Position numbers and translations under genes: made by a program. Below the pieces are notes generated by a model, which searched no databases, was not told the DNA's origin, and saw nothing but the letters and a program-made list of their open reading frames with translations. This document shows positions 33,871 through 44,097 of a stretch of 64,000 bases of DNA, piece by piece; positions within the stretch are counted from its first letter, which is position 1; the number at the start of each line of letters is the position of its first letter. The stretch is from Marinomonas fungiae (lineage in GTDB: Bacteria; Pseudomonadota; Gammaproteobacteria; Pseudomonadales; Marinomonadaceae), in contig NZ_LIQF01000002.1 of assembly GCF_001418205.1 (NCBI RefSeq), forward strand, positions 186,001 through 250,000. Direction: 5' to 3'.

Positions 33871-35469
33871 ATGAAAAAACGGTTAGCCGCTTTACCTCTT
33901 GCGTTGATGGCTGCGGGTGCGATTTCCACCTCTGCTCACGCTGCTTCAACACTGGTTTACTGCTCAGAAGGCAGCCCAGAAGGCTTTAACCCAGCGTTCT
34001 ACACATCCGGTACCACGTTTGATGCCAGCTCGAAAAACATGTTCAACCGTCTGGTAGAATTCAAGCTTGGTACAACAGAAACTGAGCCAGGTCTTGCTGA
34101 AAGCTATGATGTGTCGGCGGATGGTCTTGAGTACACTTTCCATTTGCGCAAAGGCGTCAAATTCCACAGCACCAAGGACTTTAAACCAAGCCGTGACTTT
34201 AACGCAGACGATGTGATCTTTACCTTTGCTCGTCAATGGGACAAAGGGCATCCATACCACAGTGTATCGGGAGGTGCTTATGAGTACTTCAACGGTATGG
34301 GCATGCAAGACCTAATCAAAGACATCGTCAAAGTGGACGACTACACGGTTAAATTTGTTCTAAACCAGCCAGAAGCCCCATTTGTAGCCAACTTAGCCAT
34401 GGACTTTGCGTCGATCTTCTCCGCAGAACAAGCGGATTACCTAATGAAGAAAGGCACGCCAGAGCAATTGGACATCAACCCAGTAGGTACGGGGCCATTC
34501 CAAAAGGTTCAATACCAAAAAGACTCTTTGATTCGCTACACAGCATTTGAGGATTACTGGAAGGGTAAAGCGAGCATTGATCGTCTAGTCTTCTCAATCA
34601 CGCCTGATGCGTCGGTTCGTTATGCGAAACTGAAAGCGGGCGAATGTCATGTAATGCCGTACCCTAATCCTGCTGACCTTGAGCAAATGCAAGCGGATAG
34701 TGATATCAACTTGATGAGTCAAGAAGGTCTAAACGTGGGTTACTTGGCGTTTAACACGCAAAAAGCACCGTTCACGGACACTAAAGTTCGTCAGGCACTA
34801 AGCTACGCGACCAACAAAAACGCCATCATTGATGCGGTATTCCAAGGCGCGGGTAAAGTAGCTAAGAACCCAATCCCACCAACTATGTGGTCTTACAATA
34901 ACGATGTGAAGGATTACTCGTACGATCCAGTCAAAGCCAAAGCGCTGCTAAAAGAAGCGGGCTACGAGAACGGCTTTAAAACCAATATCTGGGCCATGCC
35001 AGTACAGCGTCCTTACAACCCGAATGCCCGTCGTATGGCGGAAATCATCCAAGAAGATTGGAAAAAAGTGGGTGTTGACGCTGAGATCGTTTCCTACGAA
35101 TGGGGTGAATACCTAAACCGTTCGAAAAAAGGCGAGCACGATACCGTATTGCTAGGTTGGACCGGTGATAACGGTGACCCAGATAACTTTATGTATGTAC
35201 TGCTGGGCTGTGATGGTGTTGGTGGTTCGAACCGTGCGCAGTGGTGTAACGAAGAGTTTGACGGTCTTCTAAAAGGGGCGAAGCAAACCTCTGATAAGGC
35301 TGAACGTACTAAGTTGTACGAACAAGCTCAGCAAGTATTTAAACGTGAAGCACCTTGGGTGACAGTGGCTCACTCAGTTGTTTACGAGCCAATTCGTAAG
35401 GAAGTGAAAGGCTACAAAATTGACCCACTTGGCGGTCACTACTTCTATAACGTAAGTCTAGAGAAGTAG
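33871..35469 (+). CDS. dppA: Dipeptide ABC transporter, periplasmic binding protein
   Basis: A 532-residue periplasmic protein with a signal peptide to about residue 24 (STSAHA). It closely follows Escherichia coli DppA (535 residues), including the N-terminal TLVYCSEGSPEGFNPAF and TSGTTFDASSKNMFNRLV and the C-terminal KIDPLGGHYF. DppA also serves as a receptor for dipeptide taxis and haem uptake in E. coli. GGAG lies eight bases before the ATG. It heads the dppABCDF operon, separated from dppB by 115 bases that include a stem-loop. Confidence 0.95.
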   Translation: MKKRLAALPLALMAAGAISTSAHAASTLVYCSEGSPEGFNPAFYTSGTTFDASSKNMFNRLVEFKLGTTETEPGLAESYDVSADGLEYTFHLRKGVKFHSTKDFKPSRDFNADDVIFTFARQWDKGHPYHSVSGGAYEYFNGMGMQDLIKDIVKVDDYTVKFVLNQPEAPFVANLAMDFASIFSAEQADYLMKKGTPEQLDINPVGTGPFQKVQYQKDSLIRYTAFEDYWKGKASIDRLVFSITPDASVRYAKLKAGECHVMPYPNPADLEQMQADSDINLMSQEGLNVGYLAFNTQKAPFTDTKVRQALSYATNKNAIIDAVFQGAGKVAKNPIPPTMWSYNNDVKDYSYDPVKAKALLKEAGYENGFKTNIWAMPVQRPYNPNARRMAEIIQEDWKKVGVDAEIVSYEWGEYLNRSKKGEHDTVLLGWTGDNGDPDNFMYVLLGCDGVGGSNRAQWCNEEFDGLLKGAKQTSDKAERTKLYEQAQQVFKREAPWVTVAHSVVYEPIRKEVKGYKIDPLGGHYFYNVSLEK

Positions 35470-35533
35470 TCCAAGCGCTTTGCGCTCAAAACGGGGCTTA
35501 GTCAGCGTGGAAGCAGACAAGTCCTGTTGATCG

Positions 35534-35554
35534 AGCAGGCTCACAAGGCCTGCT
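35534..35554 (+). other. Intercistronic stem-loop between dppA and dppB
   Basis: AGCAGGC and GCCTGCT pair perfectly around a seven-base loop (TCACAAG), with a further G-U pair possible at the base. It is not followed by a U-run. Such structures often protect the binding-protein message and raise its level over the permease genes. Confidence 0.5.
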
Positions 35555-35584
35555 TCGTTCAACTCAATAAGAGAGCCACTCCGT

Positions 35585-36595
35585 ATGTTTCAATTTATTT
35601 TTCGACGATTAAGTCTCGTGATTCCAACCTTCATCGGGATCACCCTGCTGACGTTTACTCTGATTCGTTTGATCCCAGGTGACCCGATTGAGGTGATGGC
35701 TGGTGAACGCGGCGTCAGTGCAGAACGCCATGCCGAACTCAGCGCACAACTAGGCTTTGACCAACCGCTGTATGTGCAATATTTCCATTACGTCACAGGT
35801 GTTTTACAAGGCGACCTAGGCAATTCCTTGGTTACCAAAGAGCCTGTGCTCAGTGAATTTCTCACCCTGTTTCCCGCGACCATTGAGCTGGCCTTTTGTG
35901 CTGCTATCTTCGCCATTTTTGTGGGACTTCCAGCCGGTATGATTGCGGCCGTGAAGCGTGGCACCTTATTTGATCATTCAGTAATGACTTTCTCGTTGAC
36001 TGGTTATTCTATGCCGATCTTCTGGTGGGCACTGTTATTGATGCTGATTTTCTCCGTAACGCTCGGTTGGACACCCGTATCAGGGCGCATCGATGTAGTC
36101 TATTGGATTGATGATGTGACAGGCTTTATGCTGGTTGACTCTATCCTTTCAGGAGAAGACGGCGCTTTTTCTTCTGCCGTTGCGCATCTTATTTTGCCAA
36201 GTATTGTCCTTGGCACCATCCCGATGGCGGTGATCGCTCGTATGACGCGCTCCTCTATGTTGGAAGTGTTAAGCGAAGATTACATCCGTACCGCCCGCGC
36301 CAAAGGCATCGCCCCGTGGCGTGTGATTATTATCCATGCTTTACGAAACGCACTTATTCCAGTCATTACAGTCATTGGTTTGCAGGTGGGTATTTTGCTT
36401 TCCGGCGCGATTCTAACGGAAACCGTGTTTGCTTGGCCGGGTATTGGTAAGTGGTTGATTGAATCCATCAGCCGCCGTGACTATCCGGTCGTACAGGGCG
36501 GTATCTTAATCGTTGCCACCATCATCATTGTGGTGAACCTCATGGTTGATATTACCTACGGTATTGTTAACCCACGCATTCGACACAGCCGTTAA
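35585..36595 (+). CDS. dppB: Dipeptide ABC transporter permease DppB
   Basis: A 336-residue BPD-type permease with an N-terminal helix followed by LTFTLIRLIPGDPIEVMAGERG, a hallmark of DppB/OppB. The EAA loop (DYIRTARAKGIAPWRVIIIHALRNAL) contacts the ATPases, and the TETVFAWPGIGKW motif follows. Length and sequence match E. coli DppB (339 residues). RBS AAGAGAG upstream. It forms the channel with DppC. Confidence 0.95.
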   Translation: MFQFIFRRLSLVIPTFIGITLLTFTLIRLIPGDPIEVMAGERGVSAERHAELSAQLGFDQPLYVQYFHYVTGVLQGDLGNSLVTKEPVLSEFLTLFPATIELAFCAAIFAIFVGLPAGMIAAVKRGTLFDHSVMTFSLTGYSMPIFWWALLLMLIFSVTLGWTPVSGRIDVVYWIDDVTGFMLVDSILSGEDGAFSSAVAHLILPSIVLGTIPMAVIARMTRSSMLEVLSEDYIRTARAKGIAPWRVIIIHALRNALIPVITVIGLQVGILLSGAILTETVFAWPGIGKWLIESISRRDYPVVQGGILIVATIIIVVNLMVDITYGIVNPRIRHSR

Positions 36596-36604
36596 GGAGG
36601 CGCT

Positions 36605-37495
36605 ATGACTATTGCAACGTTACAAGCACCAGCACCGCGTACTCCGTTACAAGAGTTCTGGTATTACTTTAAAGGTAATAAGGGCGCGGTCAGCGGTCTA
36701 GTGTTTATCATTGTGATCTGTTTGATGGCGCTGTTTGCCGATGTGGTGGCGCCGCATTCGCCATCGGATCAAGCGCGCGACGCTTTATTGCTGCCGCCTG
36801 CTTGGATGGAAGGCGGAAATTGGGCCTATGTCCTCGGGACGGACGATGTCGGTCGTGACATCTTGTCGCGTATTATCCACGGCGCACGTTTGTCGCTGTC
36901 CGTTGGCTTAGTGGCGGTCACGGCCTCATTGTTTATGGGCATTTTGTTAGGTCTTGTGGCGGGCTACTGCAAGGGCGTGGTGGATACCATCATTATGCGT
37001 ATCGTTGACATCATGCTGGCCATGCCGAGTCTATTGCTAGCGATTGCCATCGTGGCGGTATTAGGTCCGAGCATTGTTAACGCAGCCTTAGCGATTTCGA
37101 TTGTTTCATTACCGCATTACGTGCGTTTGACCCGTGCGGCGACCATGGCGGAAATGTCCCGTGACTATGTGACGTCTTCCCGAGTGATTGGTGCGAGCCC
37201 ACTACGTTTGATGTTTATCTGCATTCTACCGAACTGTGTCGCGCCTTTGATTGTACAAGCCACGCTTGGCTTCTCTAGTGCCATTTTAGACATGGCCGCA
37301 TTGGGCTTCCTTGGTCTAGGTGCTCAGCCCCCAACCCCAGAATGGGGCAGTATGTTGGCGGATGCGTTGCAGTTCGTGCAGCGTGCGTGGTGGGTGGTGA
37401 CCTTCCCAGGCCTGATGATTCTGTTGACCGTATTGGCATTTAATCTAATGGGTGACGGCCTTCGTGATGCCTTAGATCCGAAGTTGAAGCAGTAG
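36605..37495 (+). CDS. dppC: Dipeptide ABC transporter permease DppC
   Basis: A 296-residue BPD-type permease with the OppC-like N-terminal helix, the [22 protein letters not shown] motif typical of DppC, and an EAA loop ([25 protein letters not shown]). It starts nine bases after dppB with an ideal AAGGAGG ribosome binding site. Partner of DppB. Confidence 0.95.
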   Translation: MTIATLQAPAPRTPLQEFWYYFKGNKGAVSGLVFIIVICLMALFADVVAPHSPSDQARDALLLPPAWMEGGNWAYVLGTDDVGRDILSRIIHGARLSLSVGLVAVTASLFMGILLGLVAGYCKGVVDTIIMRIVDIMLAMPSLLLAIAIVAVLGPSIVNAALAISIVSLPHYVRLTRAATMAEMSRDYVTSSRVIGASPLRLMFICILPNCVAPLIVQATLGFSSAILDMAALGFLGLGAQPPTPEWGSMLADALQFVQRAWWVVTFPGLMILLTVLAFNLMGDGLRDALDPKLKQ

Positions 37496-37503
37496 GAGCA
37501 CTT

Positions 37504-38472
37504 ATGTCTTTACTTAAGTTAGAAAATTTATCCGTCACCTTTGGTAATTTCCGTGCGGTCGACCAGATCAGCTACAGTGTGAACGAAGGGGAAGTGCTGG
37601 GTATTGTCGGAGAATCCGGCTCTGGTAAAAGTGTGAGCTCTTTGTCTTTAATGGGCTTAATTGATTATCCGGGAAAAGTCAGTGCTGATCAGCTGACCTT
37701 TATGGACCAGGATTTGCTATCCATGCCCGAGGCGCAGCGCCGAAAGATTACGGGCTCAGATATTGCCATGATTTTCCAAGATCCGATGACCAGTTTAAAC
37801 CCATGTTTTACCGTCGGTTATCAGATCATTGAAGCACTGAAAACACATCAAGGCGGCACCAAGAAAGAGCTGAAACATCGCGCTATTGAGTTATTGACGC
37901 TAGTGGGGATTCCAGCCCCAGAGAGTCGTTTAAGTGCCTATCCGCATCAGTTGTCTGGTGGTATGAGCCAGCGGGTGATGATCGCCATCGCCATTGCTTG
38001 TAATCCTAAACTTTTGATTGCCGACGAACCGACGACGGCGCTCGACGTGACCATTCAAGCGCAGATCATTGATCTATTGATTGATCTACAAAAAGAGAAG
38101 CAAATGGGGTTGGTGCTGATTACCCACGACTTGGCATTGGTGGCCGAGGTGGCGCATCGAGTGATCGTGATGTACGCAGGGCAGATCGTTGAAAGTGGCC
38201 CTGCGAGCGAAGTGTTCAGCGCACCTAAGCATCCTTATACGCAAGCTTTGCTCGCTTCATTACCTGAGTCTGCGGCCGGGAGGGCTCGTTTACAAGCACT
38301 ACCAGGCGTAGTGCCTGGGCAATACGATCGACCGAAAGGCTGTTTGTTGAGTCCGCGTTGTCCATACGTTACGGATCATTGCCGCAATGTGGAACCTACC
38401 AGTCAAGGTTCGTTAGAGCGCCAAGTAAAATGTCATACACCACTGAATACTCAGGGGAGACCCGCCGCATGA
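37504..38472 (+). CDS. dppD: Dipeptide ABC transporter ATPase DppD
   Basis: A 322-residue ABC ATPase with Walker A GESGSGKS, signature LSGGMSQRV and Walker [13 protein letters not shown]. The C-terminal oligopeptide domain contains four cysteines ([14 protein letters not shown] then KCH) that in related proteins hold an iron-sulfur cluster. The stop codon overlaps the dppF start in ATGA. Confidence 0.95.
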   Translation: MSLLKLENLSVTFGNFRAVDQISYSVNEGEVLGIVGESGSGKSVSSLSLMGLIDYPGKVSADQLTFMDQDLLSMPEAQRRKITGSDIAMIFQDPMTSLNPCFTVGYQIIEALKTHQGGTKKELKHRAIELLTLVGIPAPESRLSAYPHQLSGGMSQRVMIAIAIACNPKLLIADEPTTALDVTIQAQIIDLLIDLQKEKQMGLVLITHDLALVAEVAHRVIVMYAGQIVESGPASEVFSAPKHPYTQALLASLPESAAGRARLQALPGVVPGQYDRPKGCLLSPRCPYVTDHCRNVEPTSQGSLERQVKCHTPLNTQGRPAA

Positions 38473-39470
38473 GCCAAGAACTCGTTTTAAATGCCCATAA
38501 TTTGAAGCAGCACTATCAAGTGAAGCAAGGCCTATTCAAACCCGATGCGACAGTGAAAGCGGTGGATGGTGTGAGCTTCACTCTTGAGAAAGGCAAAACC
38601 CTAGCGGTAGTGGGGGAGTCAGGCTGTGGTAAATCGACTTTGGGGCGTATGCTCACCATGATCGAAACGCCGACCGATGGTCAGTTAAATTTTCGTGGAG
38701 AAGACTTGCTGACTCTGTCTAAAGAGCAGCAAAAAGAGCTGCGTCAGAAAATTCAGATCATTTTCCAAAACCCTTATGGTTCTTTAAATCCGCGTAAGAA
38801 GATCGGCGCGATTTTAGAAGAACCCTTGGTAATCAATACTAAGCTGAGTAAAGCCGAGCGCAAAGCTAAGGCGCTGGAAATGATGGCCAAAGTGGGTCTA
38901 AAACCTGAGCACTATGATCGCTATCCACATATGTTCTCCGGTGGTCAGCGTCAGCGTATCGCCATTGCTCGTGGTTTGATGCTTGATCCAGAAGTGATCG
39001 TAGCGGATGAGCCCGTCTCGGCCTTGGACGTGTCGGTGCAAGCGCAAGTATTGAACTTGATGATGGACCTACAGCAAGAATTTGGTCTGAGTTATGTGTT
39101 TATTTCCCATGATCTGTCTGTGGTGGAGCATATCGCCGACGAAGTGATGGTGATGTACCTCGGTAAAGTGGTTGAACATGGTACTTGTGAGGAAGTGTTT
39201 ACTAACCCAAAACATCCTTATACTCAGGCATTGCTATCAAGTACGCCGCAATTATCGAGGGATAAGCGTCGACAACGCATTAAGCTTAAAGGGGAGTTAC
39301 CATCACCGCTTAATCCGCCCAGTGGCTGTGCTTTCCATGGTCGGTGTCAATATGCCAATGACCGCTGTCGTAGCGAAACACCTGTATTACGCAGTACGAA
39401 TAATGGCCATCTGATTGCCTGCCATGCTGTGGAGGAGAGCCGTTTAGACAGTTTAGCAGGGGCCGCTTGA
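38469..39470 (+). CDS. dppF: Dipeptide ABC transporter ATPase DppF
   Basis: A 333-residue ABC ATPase. Walker A is GESGCGKST, signature FSGGQRQRI and Walker [13 protein letters not shown]. The C-terminal cysteine cluster ([15 protein letters not shown] then ACH) is present. I start it at the ATG at 38469, which overlaps the dppD stop by four bases and opens [12 protein letters not shown]; a longer in-frame stretch reaches back 111 bases into dppD but has no family match. Confidence 0.95.
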   Translation: MSQELVLNAHNLKQHYQVKQGLFKPDATVKAVDGVSFTLEKGKTLAVVGESGCGKSTLGRMLTMIETPTDGQLNFRGEDLLTLSKEQQKELRQKIQIIFQNPYGSLNPRKKIGAILEEPLVINTKLSKAERKAKALEMMAKVGLKPEHYDRYPHMFSGGQRQRIAIARGLMLDPEVIVADEPVSALDVSVQAQVLNLMMDLQQEFGLSYVFISHDLSVVEHIADEVMVMYLGKVVEHGTCEEVFTNPKHPYTQALLSSTPQLSRDKRRQRIKLKGELPSPLNPPSGCAFHGRCQYANDRCRSETPVLRSTNNGHLIACHAVEESRLDSLAGAA

Positions 39471-39594
39471 CGGTTTTAGGTTAGGGGGAGACTTACTTCC
39501 TTTCATTCTTTACTAGTCGAAGTGCCGATGGTTTTCTATACTGTTTTTCATAACCAAATGGTCAAAAAAATACTCTTATAATAAAGAAAACGTC

Positions 39595-39619
39595 CAAGCC
39601 TCTCATTTGTAGAGGCTTG
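39595..39619 (+). other. Leader hairpin before the second peptide ABC operon
   Basis: CAAGCCTCT pairs exactly with AGAGGCTTG around a seven-base loop, ending 25 bases before the start codon of the binding protein at 39645. It may be a weak terminator of dpp or a leader element of the next operon; the following TTGTTG is only a poor U-run. Confidence 0.45.
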
Positions 39620-39644
39620 TTGCGCTCTTGCAAAAGGAATCTAC

Positions 39645-41171
39645 ATGTTACGTCGTCTTCTTCTACTTTGGTGGATAGGTTGTCTGGCGAGTGTTTGTTA
39701 TGGGGCGGATTTACGCATTGCCGTTGATGCCGATCCCATTTCACTAGATCCCCATGAACAGCTGTCTGAGGCGGGTATTCAATATTCCCATGCGGTGTTT
39801 GATCCGCTTGTGCGTTGGCGCCAAGATGGAACCTTTGAACCCCGTTTAGCTTCCTCATGGGAAAGACTAGATCAACGAACCCTTCGTTTGCACCTGCGTG
39901 ATGATGTGACATTTCATTCTGGTAATAGAATGGATGCAGACGATGTTTTATTCACAATGGATCGTCTGAAACTCTCGACCGACTTCAAAGGGCTCTTTAA
40001 TGTCGTGCAAAATGTGGACAAGATCGACGATTATACCGTCGATATCCACACAACAGACCTTTATCCTTTGCTCTTGAACAGTTTGGCCTATGTATTTGTC
40101 ATTGATAAAGCTTTCTATCAAGGGCGTGCTGAGATCATCAAGTTTGGTCAAACTTTCGCGGCAAAAAATGTTTCTGGCTCTGGTCCGTTCCAAGTTAAAC
40201 AGCGCATTGCAGGACAGAAGCTTGTTTTAGAGCGCAATCCCCACTATTGGGATAAGTCTTCCAGAGGTAATCTTAAACAGTTAGAGCTGATTACCATTCG
40301 CTCCGACTCCACCCGATTAGCGGCGTTGCTGACAGGGGATGTGGATGTCATTTCTCCTGTGGCACCGATTGATATTGCTCGGGTGCAGAGTACACCTGAT
40401 ATTAACTTTTTGGCTTTAACGGGCACGCGTATTGTTATGCTGCAATTAAACCAAGCTCGTCGCGTTGAGTTTCAAGACATACGTGTGCGTAAAGCAATGA
40501 ACTTGGCGATTAATCAAGCTTTGATCGTTGAGAAAATTTTGCGTGGATACGGTGAGGCCGCCGGCCAGTTAAGTGCTGACGCATTTGCTGGTCATCTGAG
40601 TACACTGTTGCCAGAGTCTGATTTGGCCAAGGCAAAGCAGCTGATGGCAGAAGCGGGCTATGAGCAAGGTTTTCGCATTTCCATGATGGCGCCCAATAAC
40701 CGCTATATGAGTGACGAGCGTGTCGCACAGGCCGCCGCCGCTATGCTTGAGAAAATTAATATTCGAGTGGATTTAAAAACCTTCCCCAAAGCTCAGTATT
40801 TTCAATTGTTTGATCAACGTGCTGCGGATGTCATGATGCTCGGCTGGCAGTCTGATACCTTTGATTCCAATAACATTTTTGAGTTTATCCTAGCCTGCCG
40901 TGATCAACAGAGTGGCTTAGGCGCGTACAACTCTGGTGGTTTTTGCGATGCTCTGATTGATCAGGGCATCACGCTGGCGAATAATGAAATGAAGCCTGAG
41001 CAGCGGGAGCGAATTTTACAAGGCATCGAAGCCCATGTGGCAGCGCAAGCGCTGGTAATACCGCTCTACTGGCAACCAATTATTTGGGCTGCTAAAGCGC
41101 ATGTGAATTTAGCTAGCGTGGTAAACTTTTTAAATTTCCCCTATTGGGGGGATTTAGAAGTTAGGGAATAA
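39645..41171 (+). CDS. Oligopeptide-type ABC transporter, periplasmic binding protein (second system)
   Basis: A 508-residue family-5 extracellular solute-binding protein. A signal peptide ends near residue 20 (SVCYGA), and the domain opens with LRIAVDADPISLDPHEQLSEAG. It has the layout of DppA/OppA/NikA relatives (FDPLVRWRQDGTFEPRLASSWE; FHSGNRMDADDVLFTMDRL) but is clearly different from the DppA next door, so it is not a recent duplicate. Substrate unknown: peptides, nickel chelates and sugars are all possible in this family. AAAAGGA precedes the ATG. Confidence 0.85.
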   Translation: MLRRLLLLWWIGCLASVCYGADLRIAVDADPISLDPHEQLSEAGIQYSHAVFDPLVRWRQDGTFEPRLASSWERLDQRTLRLHLRDDVTFHSGNRMDADDVLFTMDRLKLSTDFKGLFNVVQNVDKIDDYTVDIHTTDLYPLLLNSLAYVFVIDKAFYQGRAEIIKFGQTFAAKNVSGSGPFQVKQRIAGQKLVLERNPHYWDKSSRGNLKQLELITIRSDSTRLAALLTGDVDVISPVAPIDIARVQSTPDINFLALTGTRIVMLQLNQARRVEFQDIRVRKAMNLAINQALIVEKILRGYGEAAGQLSADAFAGHLSTLLPESDLAKAKQLMAEAGYEQGFRISMMAPNNRYMSDERVAQAAAAMLEKINIRVDLKTFPKAQYFQLFDQRAADVMMLGWQSDTFDSNNIFEFILACRDQQSGLGAYNSGGFCDALIDQGITLANNEMKPEQRERILQGIEAHVAAQALVIPLYWQPIIWAAKAHVNLASVVNFLNFPYWGDLEVRE

Positions 41172-41175
41172 CAGC

Positions 41176-42156
41176 ATGTTAAGATTTATTGGGCGGCGGC
41201 TATTGCAGGCTATGTTTGTATTACTGATCATAAGCGTTATCAGCTTTATGATTCAGGACAAACTAGGAGATCCTGTACAGCAAATGGTGGGGCAGTCTGT
41301 GCCTCAACAAGATCGCCTCGCTTTGCAGCAAGACTTAGGTTTGAATGATCCTTTGCTGGTTCAATATGGGCGTTTTCTTGGCCGTGCCTTACAGGGAGAT
41401 TTGGGGACGTCTTATTACTATAAAGAAGCGACCTTGGACATCATTCTTAGCCGTTTGCCCGCTACCTTAGAGTTGTCTTTCAGTGCCTTAGTGTTGGTGA
41501 TTTTATTGGCTACGCCACTTGGCGTCGTCGCAGCCATTCATCCCAAAAGCCTGCTTTCACGGGCCATTCTGATTTTCAGTACGTTAGGGTTATCTGTCCC
41601 CATTTTTATAGTCGCAGTATTTCTAATGTACTTCTTTGCCATTGAATGGCGTTTATTACCGAGCTTTGGGCGTGGTGAAACTACTTGGGTTATGGGGCTT
41701 TGGCAATCCGGGTTGTTTAACAAAGATGGCTTATTGCACTTGCTGTTACCAAGCTTCTCGCTGGCGTTTGTGTTGACGCCTATGTTTATTCGTTTGATTC
41801 GAGCGGAGATGATTGATGCTTTGCAAAGTGAATACATCCGCTACGCTTGGTCAAAAGGGATCTCGGCGTCACGTATTTATTTTGTGCACGCTTTAAAAAA
41901 TACCATGTTACCCGTGATTACCGTCGCAGGGATTCAAGTCGGTACTTTGGTGGCTTATACCATCCTGACGGAAAGTATTTTTCAATGGCCCGGGATGGGA
42001 CTGCTGTTTATGGAAGCCGTGACACGTGTCGATGTGCCTTTAATTTCTGCTTATTTAATGGTGGTTGGTGTGATTTTTGTGGTCACCAATACGGTGGTAG
42101 ATTTGGTCTATAGCTTAGTGAATCCGAGAGTGCGCTTGCCGGGGTATGGTTCATGA
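41176..42156 (+). CDS. Peptide-type ABC transporter permease (second system, DppB-like)
   Basis: A 326-residue BPD permease with VISFMIQDKLGDPVQQMVGQ near the N-terminus, an EAA loop (EYIRYAWSKGISASRIYFVHALKNTM) and TESIFQWPGMGLLF. It starts four bases after the binding-protein gene, and its stop overlaps the next ATG (ATGA). Confidence 0.92.
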   Translation: MLRFIGRRLLQAMFVLLIISVISFMIQDKLGDPVQQMVGQSVPQQDRLALQQDLGLNDPLLVQYGRFLGRALQGDLGTSYYYKEATLDIILSRLPATLELSFSALVLVILLATPLGVVAAIHPKSLLSRAILIFSTLGLSVPIFIVAVFLMYFFAIEWRLLPSFGRGETTWVMGLWQSGLFNKDGLLHLLLPSFSLAFVLTPMFIRLIRAEMIDALQSEYIRYAWSKGISASRIYFVHALKNTMLPVITVAGIQVGTLVAYTILTESIFQWPGMGLLFMEAVTRVDVPLISAYLMVVGVIFVVTNTVVDLVYSLVNPRVRLPGYGS

Positions 42157-43091
42157 ATATTTGGCATCGCCCACAGGGGGTTGCGGAGCATACGACGCGG
42201 GTGCGACATGTGCTCTCAGCCATGCGTGGTGATAAGTTGGCCTTGTTTGCATTGTGTATTTTTGCACTTTACTGCTTGGTGGCGCTGTTAGCGCCTCTTT
42301 TAGCCCCATACGATGTCAACAGCGTTGATTTTATGGACTTGGAAAATGCTGAGTTGGCGCCCTATTGGCAAACAGGTGATGGGCGTTTTCTCTTGGGCAC
42401 GGATACCCAAGGCCGGGATCTGTTATCAGTGATCCTTTATGGTACGCGCTTGTCGCTCACAATTGGCGTCTGCGCTGTCTTGATCCAATTACTGATGGGC
42501 GGCACGATCGGTTTGCTATCAGGTTATATTGGCGGCCGATTAGACGCTTTTTTAATGCGTGCGGCTGATATTCAATTGTCCTTTTCCACCATGATGGTCG
42601 CCATTGTGGTATTGGCGGTGTTTCAAACCTTGTTTGGCAATGCGGTCTATCAGCAGCTTGCCATGCTGATGTTGATTCTAGTGCTTGGCATTGCTGAGTG
42701 GCCGATTTTTGCACGCATTATTCGTGCTTGTGTGTTTGCTGAAAAAGACAAAGAGTATGTCGATGCTGCACGAGTACTGGGTGTTAGTAAGGTTCGCATT
42801 ATGCTGCGACATATTTTACCGAATACGGTCTCTCCGATACTCGTTATTCTCACTATTCAAATCGCTAATGCAATTGTTGCTGAGGCCGCCTTGTCTTTTC
42901 TTGGGCTAGGAATGCCACCAGCGCAACCGTCCCTCGGTGCTTTGATTTCGTCCGGCTTTAACTACTTATTTTCTGGGGCTTGGTGGATCAGTGTGTTTCC
43001 CAGTATGACCTTGATTCTATTGATCTTTGTGATGAATCTGCTGGGCGATTGGTTGCGCGATCATTTAAATCCTCAAGCGGCGGGAGGCTAA
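42153..43091 (+). CDS. Peptide-type ABC transporter permease (second system, DppC-like)
   Basis: A 312-residue BPD permease with about six helices, the LGTDTQGRDLLSVILYGTRLSL motif and an EAA loop (EYVDAARVLGVSKVRIMLRHILPNT). It partners the preceding permease. Its first 25 residues include a basic segment (HTTRVRHVLSAMRGDKLALF) before the first helix. Confidence 0.92.
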   Translation: MNIWHRPQGVAEHTTRVRHVLSAMRGDKLALFALCIFALYCLVALLAPLLAPYDVNSVDFMDLENAELAPYWQTGDGRFLLGTDTQGRDLLSVILYGTRLSLTIGVCAVLIQLLMGGTIGLLSGYIGGRLDAFLMRAADIQLSFSTMMVAIVVLAVFQTLFGNAVYQQLAMLMLILVLGIAEWPIFARIIRACVFAEKDKEYVDAARVLGVSKVRIMLRHILPNTVSPILVILTIQIANAIVAEAALSFLGLGMPPAQPSLGALISSGFNYLFSGAWWISVFPSMTLILLIFVMNLLGDWLRDHLNPQAAGG

Positions 43092-43092
43092 T

Positions 43093-44097
43093 GTGAGTCT
43101 ATTGTCGGTAAATGGATTAAGTGTCAAATTCAAACGTCGCAACGGTGACCTGACTGCGTTGCATGAGGTGAGCTTCAGTTTGGATCGAGGCGAGCGCTTA
43201 GCCATTGTCGGTGAGTCAGGAGCGGGGAAATCCATTCTGGGATATGCCTTGGTGAACTTGCTAAGCAAGCCCGGTTATATAGCGGCTGGCTCTGTACAGC
43301 TGGCGGGACAAGAGCTTACTCAGCTTAATGCTAAACAGTGGCAGGGAGTTCGAGGTAAGAGGATCGCGATGATTTTCCAAGATCCTATGATTACGTTAAA
43401 TCCCGTGCTAAGCATTGGTGATCAGATGGTGGAAGCGATCCGTAGTCACACTCGTATTGCCTATAAAGATGCTCGCAAATTAGCGATTGAAAAGCTGGCT
43501 CATGTGCGTATTGCTGCTCCTGTGCAACGTTTCGATCAGTATCCTCACGAACTTTCAGGCGGTATGCGCCAGCGTGTGATTATCGCCATTGCGTTATTGC
43601 TAAACCCCGAAATCATTATTGCCGATGAGCCGACAACCGCATTGGACGTGACGATTCAGGCTGAAATCCTGCAGTTACTTAAGCAAATTTGTTTAGATAA
43701 TGGTGTTGCGCTGATCTTAATTACCCATGACTTTGGCGTCGTGTCTCGTATTGCTGAGCGTACTTTGGTGATGTACGCGGGGCGGATAGTTGAGCAAGGT
43801 CCAACGCTCGAGATTATCAATGACCCACAGCACCCTTACACGCAAGGTTTGCTAAATGCTTTGCCGCAAATGGCATTACCAGGACAGCGATTGAATCAAA
43901 TACAAGGCAGCATGCCTCCTCTAAGTGAGCACCCCGGCGGCTGCGCATTTCATCCCCGTTGCCCTTATGCTCAAGACAAATGCCGCGAGAAAGTACCGGG
44001 TTTTGTTTACAGTGGCGTTTCAACTGTGGCCTGTTACGTGGTGGAAGACATGTTAGCTGAGTTTGCGCAATACGATGAGGAGGACCTAGATGTCTGA
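43093..44097 (+). CDS. Peptide-type ABC transporter ATPase (second system, DppD-like)
   Basis: A 334-residue ABC ATPase with Walker A GESGAGKS, signature LSGGMRQRV and Walker [13 protein letters not shown]. The C-terminal cysteine motif ([15 protein letters not shown] then ACYV) resembles the cluster in DppD. It starts with GTG, one base after the permease stop, with GGGAGG upstream. The end overlaps the next gene by eight bases. Confidence 0.92.
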   Translation: MSLLSVNGLSVKFKRRNGDLTALHEVSFSLDRGERLAIVGESGAGKSILGYALVNLLSKPGYIAAGSVQLAGQELTQLNAKQWQGVRGKRIAMIFQDPMITLNPVLSIGDQMVEAIRSHTRIAYKDARKLAIEKLAHVRIAAPVQRFDQYPHELSGGMRQRVIIAIALLLNPEIIIADEPTTALDVTIQAEILQLLKQICLDNGVALILITHDFGVVSRIAERTLVMYAGRIVEQGPTLEIINDPQHPYTQGLLNALPQMALPGQRLNQIQGSMPPLSEHPGGCAFHPRCPYAQDKCREKVPGFVYSGVSTVACYVVEDMLAEFAQYDEEDLDV

